From Plasmodium brasilianum (taxonomy: Eukaryota > Apicomplexa > Aconoidasida > Haemosporida > Plasmodiidae), in contig NC_090127.1 in the NCBI RefSeq assembly GCF_023973825.1, positions 2,094,501-2,158,500 on the forward strand: a stretch of DNA of 64,000 bases, written 5' to 3'. Within the stretch, counting starts at the first letter, position 1. The number at the start of each line of letters is the position of its first letter. Positions 58,480-64,000 of this stretch are shown in pieces. The notes beneath the pieces are model-generated. The model was not told where the DNA came from and did no database searches. It worked only from the letters and a program-made list of their open reading frames with translations. The position numbers were made by a program, and so were the translations under genes.

Positions 58480-61273
58480 ATGTCTAGTTGTAAAACTATA
58501 AAAAGCTATGGTGAAGTAAAAAAAAGAAAAAAACTTTGTGTTTTAAATGATGAACTAGAAGAAGCAAAAGATTATGAACAAGAAGACTTAGACCCCGAAT
58601 TACATGATAGCTTACGTGGGTGTATTGAAAATGATATGAAAAACATTTATTTTGATGGGCTGACAGAATGTGATCAAAATGATTACAGTGCTGATGAAGA
58701 TAATTTTGATAAAGATGATTTAAGTGAAGAAACGAAAAGAAAGAAATATTATGTATATGGAAGAAATTTTAGTGATAAAGATTTTGACTCTGAACATGTT
58801 CATAAATATTATCAACATTTGCCTATATATTTTGATAACCCAAATGTAGGCTCCACTAGTAATTTTAAAAAAATGTATGAATCAAATAAAATTGAAAATT
58901 TAGAAAGAAATATAAGAGAAGAAGATTTATATTATCCTTCAGTACCAATTAACTGGAAATTATATGTTTGTCTATTTTTTGATAAAAAATATAATTATGA
59001 AAATGAGGAAGAAAAAAATATATATGATCGATTTAATAAAAATATACGGCATAAATATGTCTTAGAGTTCTTATCATGGGTCAAGTTATCAACAAGGATA
59101 TATCAAAATACTTCAAAAATATTGATGCTATTTAACTTAAAAAAAAATAATAATATATATGGTAATATACTTTTTTTTACTTCATTGAATTTACATTATG
59201 CTAATATGTTTATGAAATCAAATCCGTATATAAAACTAGGATTATGTGAAGAATTATATTTGTATTCGTATGAAAGTAATAATGACCATTTTCTCCTAGG
59301 TAATTTTCCTAATCTCTTTTTGCAAAAAAATTATTTATTTATAAAATTTTTTAATCCTCAAAAATTAAAGGAAATCAATTCTTTATATGAAAAGCATATG
59401 AGGTTTTACATAACATCCAATATGATTTTTAAACTGGGTATATTGAAAAAAGTACACAAGGACAACTTGAAGGATATATTTTTGACTACTCATCAGTACT
59501 TGCCAATAACCGAGGATCAGACGAAGAGTATTCTATCCAAGTTTAACGCGGAATTTGAGCTCCTGGAGCGGTGCACAGCTGTTCAGCTAGACGAACACTG
59601 CCGGATAAGGAGCATCACCGGGGCAGGCGAAAGGGATGGTATCAGTGGTAGCGGTAGTACTAGCAGTTGGGATAGCACTAACAGTAGTAGCAGATGTAGT
59701 GGTAAAAGTGAGCATCTCCCGAATGATACCGAAGAGGGGGAAAACCAAGAAAGGTATAACTCTAGCTGCGTAGCAGAACTGAACATAGTAAATTGCCGAG
59801 ATGAAGAAGAAGCGCAGGAATTTTTGGAAAAGGACCCATACACAAGATGCTGCTTCTATGAGAGTATTTTTTTTTCCGAAGTGCGTGAAGTAGTTCCACA
59901 TATAAAATATGGAGAAGGGTATATGCCGAAAATGATGAATCCAAATTTAAAATATAAGTATGAACTTGACACCAACTTGAACCCAACAGAATGTTTAGAG
60001 GATAAACCGGAGTATTTAGAGAATAGAAGTATGGCAGAAAAAAAATTAGCTAATCATGAGAAAGTGGATTTTGATATACTTGATACATTCATTAAGTTAA
60101 AATATACCAATAAAGAAGTCGAGTATGAACACTGGGATGTGAAGGAATCCGACACAGGTGTGAATGGAAAATTTCATGCGAATTGTGCACTAGATATGGC
60201 AGAAATGGAAAAAAAAAATTTGTACATATCGGAAAAATCGCTACAAGGGGGTATTCTTGAAAAAAGGCGAAGAGGAACTGCAAGCGAAATGGATAGAATG
60301 GACACAATGGATAGAAGCGATGGAAATGATAGGAGAAGTCGAAGTGGACGTAGCTCCGGCGCGAAAGTATGCAGGGTAAAAATTGTTGACTATGATAACG
60401 ACTACATTGATTACATTTGCAATGTGCAGCGAAACAAGATATTGTACGTAAAGAAAAATGGAAAAGACAAGGAAACAACGTATACAGACTCGAAAAGTGC
60501 ATTAGGTAGTAACAAGTCGAACAACATATATGATATATTGAGAGAAGATATGAAAAACCCGAACATATATAAGAAAAAAGACATCCTATTAATAGATAAC
60601 ACATTGCAGTTTTTTGATCATTTTTTTTTTAAAGATTACTTGTCTGGTTTTGTTTACATTTCTCTACCTCCAGGGGAATATATTGAAGATGCATATTTAA
60701 TAAAAGATGAAAAAAATTATGATTTCACTATGTTTAATAATTCCTTAGCTACTCAAGATGATTTTTTAAAAAGACAAAATTATCAACCCAGGTTTTTAAA
60801 AGGAATATGGTTAAAAAAGGAGCAATCAAAAATTCTTTTTTATGATAAACAGAACAATGCTTTACTCTTTGGAACTGGAATTGACAAAACTTTTTCATGG
60901 GACAAACAAGTTGATGATCGTGTTATGAAGAGAGCTTTAATTAATATGGAAATAGCTATGGAAAAAATTAGAAAAGGTAGTTCCATTATTCAAGATGATA
61001 TTACTGTTCATCAGGAAACAGATCGAACAATTAAGGAGTACACGGATGAGTACACCTCTGTTCAAAAAAGGTTTACATCCATTCACAATCATTTGAAATC
61101 CTCTGAAGGTTACCCCGACTTGAAACCCCCCCCGGGTATGACTTCGCATACGTGAAGGGTTCACATTTTCGTTCCTTCGATAAACTTCTTCAACAGTGGA
61201 ATATCTCCTTTCCTCACTTCAAGCATGCATGTATATACATATGTACATATACGAATATATATATGTACATATA

Positions 61274-61334
<61 letters not shown>

Positions 61335-61593
61335 ATATGTATGTATGGATCTGTTCACATTTCTTTATTTTGCAGGCCTTGAATATTTAAACCCACACAT
61401 TTGGGAAAAGACAACAGATGAGCACAAGAAGTTAATGCTAGATAAAGAAAGAGTCCAAAAACTACATTCGAAATTTTTAAAAAAACTGGAGTTGTATAAA
61501 GCTTCAGTGGATGACGATCCTTTTATTCAAAAGGCGCCATCAGAAAGTGATATTCTGAGTCATTCGGACAAAGTGGAAATTCATTTTCTGTGA
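58480..61593 (+). CDS. Protein with two diverged YCII-like units
   Basis: Unknown function. The main exon is 58480-61135 and the last exon is 61376-61593 (phase 1, restoring a Gly codon), giving 957 residues from the ATG at 58480. An acidic N-terminus precedes two units resembling the YCII fold (a small ferredoxin-like domain). Unit 1, about 157-265, has the YCII-type helix with His ([11 protein letters not shown]) and the signature helix ending NPYIKLGL. Unit 2 starts near 290 with [11 protein letters not shown] Ser/Gly insert interrupts it, and it resumes at about 435 with [13 protein letters not shown], the usual YCII 'DPY' position. A charged linker follows, then a compact region near 710-860 with [12 protein letters not shown], and a helical tail. 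The true start may lie upstream. YCII domains are uncommon in eukaryotes; the match is by pattern only. Confidence 0.75.
61275..61327. repeat. (TA)n tract in the last intron
   Basis: Dinucleotide tract within the 240-bp intron (61136-61375) of the YCII-like gene, between the GTATGA donor and the TTTGCAG acceptor. Confidence 0.85.
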
Positions 61594-61668
61594 TATGGAG
61601 AAAATTGTCTTTTGCCATCCATATATATATTTGTTTTCTTTTTTTTTTTGTCAAATTTAGGCAAACTG

Positions 61669-61701
<33 letters not shown>

Positions 61702-61756
61702 TTTTAGTAGTAGTTAAAGATGCGTTTTTTCATTAAAGCGAGTGGAAAAAAGGAAA

Positions 61757-61827
<71 letters not shown>

Positions 61828-62109
61828 AAAAAGAGAAAAAAAAGATCAACGTAGAAATAAGCATAATTGGTAAAACTTCTTATAACTGCATGAAATTACG
61901 TAGAAAGGAATAATGCGTAATTAACATATGTGCATAAAGCAGCAGTATACACATGTACGTACGCAAAAATGCAGCAAAATCGAAGCAATATCAAAGCCGC
62001 AGTTTTATGTAACACCCCGACATGGTCTGTACATCTTCCTATAAACTTTAGGAATATCTGGGAAAGTCAAAATTTGTCAAAAGCAGGTTACCCTCCCCCA
62101 ACTACACGT
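61594..62109. other. Convergent spacer with 68-A tract
   Basis: Shared 3' region of the YCII-like gene (plus) and the right-edge gene (minus). It contains (TA)n at 61671-61697 and an uninterrupted 68-A run at 61758-61825. Confidence 0.85.
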
Positions 62110-64000
62110 TCACAAGGTACCCACTACTAAGTGATGAATGTTTCTCTCAAAAATTTTTTGTATTTGAAAAATTGAATTCTGCGTTTGCTTAAAAAAGCTG
62201 ATATAATTGAACAAGTTGAATAATTTATTATCTGTTTGTACGTGGTTCTTTTTACGTTGAAAAGTGCTATATATAGGTAGTAAGAAATTATGATAAAGGA
62301 ATAATACTAAAAAGAAAAAGTGTATATTCATTGATAATAATGCTTGTGTATCAACCCAGTAGGGTTCACTCTTCTTATCATAATAAATATGAAAATCAGA
62401 TAAATATTTCTGCGCATGATGTAATGTTGTTTGTATGAAATATTTAAAATTCTGTTCTAATCTTGGCATATCCATATGGTCTTTTAAAAATTTAAAATAC
62501 ATGTATAAATAATTTAAAAAACAATGTTTATTCATTATTAATATGCTATATTTCATTTGTGCTTCTAAATATTTTATTGTCTTCACATAAAAGTTTGTAT
62601 TTCTAGCATTATGGTAATTATCATTTTTACCATTTTCTCCGTTTTTCTCATACATTTCTGAGAAGCTTAAATGGTCGAAGCAGTCATTACCCACAATGCT
62701 GAACGAATTCAAAACTGAGATGTGCTTCTTACCATTACCATCGATGTTACTATCATAGTTACTGCCACCACTATCATTATCGCCATTATTACCACCTCCA
62801 TGCACTAACGTTCCCACTTTTCCTCTTTTACAGAGTGATGTATTATTAAAAAGCCTCATTTTGTTGTTATGTTTTTCTTCTCGTAAAAAGCAATTTTTAC
62901 CTTTAAAAATGGCATGATTGTTTTTATTAATTTTGTTAATTTCCTTATATCTCTTCAACTTACGTTTTGGACTTCTCCTATCTGCTGATACTTTCTTTGT
63001 TCTTCTTATGTCTTTTATGTCTAGAACAACTCTCCTTTTTATCTTCGTTTTTGTCTTATTCTTCATCTTACTCACTCGCTTTTTTTTCTTTTTTCTTTCA
63101 CTGTCATCTACATTAATACACTCCTTTTCAAATTTTAATAGCTTTTCTATATCATAATCGTATACGTTAAAAAAGCTTCTGTACGAGTAAAAGTTCTTCA
63201 TACCCCTCTTTTGAATCTTGTGCAAATCATCACAAACGCGCATGTTATTGTTGTAGTTACTGTTAGGAGTGTATGACTCTTTGTGTACATATCTACATAG
63301 CATAACTCCCCTCTTTTCATCATCCTTACTTCTACCTGCTTTTTCCTCCTCTTCATCTTCATCTGTATCTGTATCAGTAATTTCTATATCACAGTATAAA
63401 GATTTACTATAATACATGTTGTCTATGCGACATATTAGTGTAACACCATTATTTTCATATACTTCTTCATTTAAAGTAATTCCGAATGGGCTTTCATATG
63501 TACTTTTCTCTTTACAATTATTTCCTCGTGTTCCCTTGTTCATTAAATTCCTTCGAAACATGAATATCATTCCATTTTTAAAAAAAATATATATATACAT
63601 GTAACTGTAGAAGAAGTACCTTTTCCGGTATATGAAATCGTAAAGCAAATCGTACCCACAGATGTTTCCCAAGAAGACTCCGTCCACGTAGTTCTTCTCG
63701 CTTATACCGCTTATACCGCTTATACCGCTTATGCCGCTTATACCGCTTATGCCGCTTATACCGCTTATACCGCTTATACCACTTCTTCTCTTGTTGTTAT
63801 TCCTACCGTTTTCCCTTTTTTCTTGTTGTTCTATTTTTTTTAATTTTTTTAATTTTTTTTTTTTTTTTCTAGCGAATTTCTGCTCTTTCTTCCCTTTAAA
63901 GGATTCATACAATCACTTGGAGAGTGCAACAATTCGCTAGGATTATATGAAGTAAATTCTTCCTCCTTCTTTATTTCTATGTTACTCTGAATAGAAGAAG
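62110..64000 (-). CDS. Hypothetical protein, 5' end beyond window
   Basis: Minus-strand gene of unknown function that continues past the right edge. The main frame runs from about 63912 to a TGA at 62110-62112, but has no ATG before residue 100 or so, and an in-frame stop lies at 63913-63915. A different frame is open from the edge (63998) through a Glu/Ser-rich stretch into the 16-A run (minus strand) at 63853-63868, where a one-base slip joins it to the main frame. Visible parts are a Lys-rich segment, a Gly-Ile-Ser array, a compact region with aromatic strands (63400-63660), an acidic Asp/Glu tract (about 63340-63390) and a basic Lys/Arg block (about 62900-63100). A helical C-terminal domain of about 150 residues (62110-62590) completes it. 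The compact C-terminus is probably the conserved core. Confidence 0.65.
63700..63785 (-). repeat. 9-bp in-frame array (GIS)
   Basis: About nine 9-bp units (plus-strand ATACCGCTT, with ATGCCGCTT variants) encode Gly-Ile-Ser on the minus strand, between the Lys-rich segment and the first compact region of the right-edge gene. Confidence 0.85.

Noticed and set aside
1..64000. CRISPR arrays, transposons, tRNA or rRNA genes
   Set aside because: Tandem arrays here have no unique spacers. No transposase, reverse transcriptase, terminal repeats, tRNA B-box pattern or rRNA sequence was noticed on reading.

Overview
The window reads as nuclear DNA of a malaria parasite (Plasmodium). The genes are A+T-rich, full of Lys and Asn codons, and carry short in-frame amino-acid repeats. 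They are separated by long spacers of poly(dA:dT), (TA)n and minisatellites. Introns have GT..AG ends. MSP9, NEK1 with its SMAHS activation loop, and a tail-anchored ELP3 all point the same way. The gene order matches, from memory, the MSP9-NEK1 block of P. falciparum chromosome 12 and P. berghei chromosome 14. The abundance of repeats suggests a primate species outside the falciparum clade (P. malariae or P. ovale type), but the sequence alone does not settle the species.

Layout, left to right. (1) A minus-strand repeat-rich gene runs off the left edge (1-2666). (2) A plus-strand gene (8080-11321) has a coiled-coil and small globular C-terminus that I read as the kinetochore subunit SPC24, with a very large repetitive N-terminus. 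(3) A three-exon coiled-coil protein (minus, 12618-15694). (4) ELP3 (minus, 19101-22685). (5) An RsuA/RluB-type pseudouridine synthase (plus, 23872-25440). (6) A small basic protein (plus, 26257-26700). (7) The dynein-arm assembly factor DNAAF11/LRRC6 (minus, three exons, 27078-28853). (8) An unrecognised helical protein (plus, 30092-32491). (9) NEK1 kinase (plus, two exons, 35335-38654). (10) A three-exon protein of unknown function (plus, 41747-45825). (11) A second S4/pseudouridine-synthase-fold protein whose catalytic Asp is Asn (plus, three exons, 47492-49235). (12) MSP9 (minus, 50701-52857). (13) A 61-codon spliced mini-gene (plus, 56837-57510). (14) A protein with two diverged YCII-like units (plus, 58480-61593, with a possible 5' leader from 58041). 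(15) A partial gene at the right edge (minus, 62110-64000).

Several genes fit male gamete formation: a kinetochore subunit, NEK1 and an axonemal dynein assembly factor. Others concern RNA modification: ELP3 for wobble uridine and two pseudouridine synthase folds. MSP9 is a secreted merozoite protein. Eukaryotic genes are not operonic, so proximity does not prove a shared pathway.

Two signals recur. Reading frames change at long A/T homopolymers in the genes at the left edge, at 8080-11321, before 58480 and at the right edge. These could be assembly errors, true indels or slippage. Tandem arrays with periods of 9, 12, 15 or 18 bp sit in frame within coding exons, while arrays of 14, 20, 23, 25 and 42 bp occupy introns and spacers. 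I found no rRNA, tRNA, transposon or CRISPR array.
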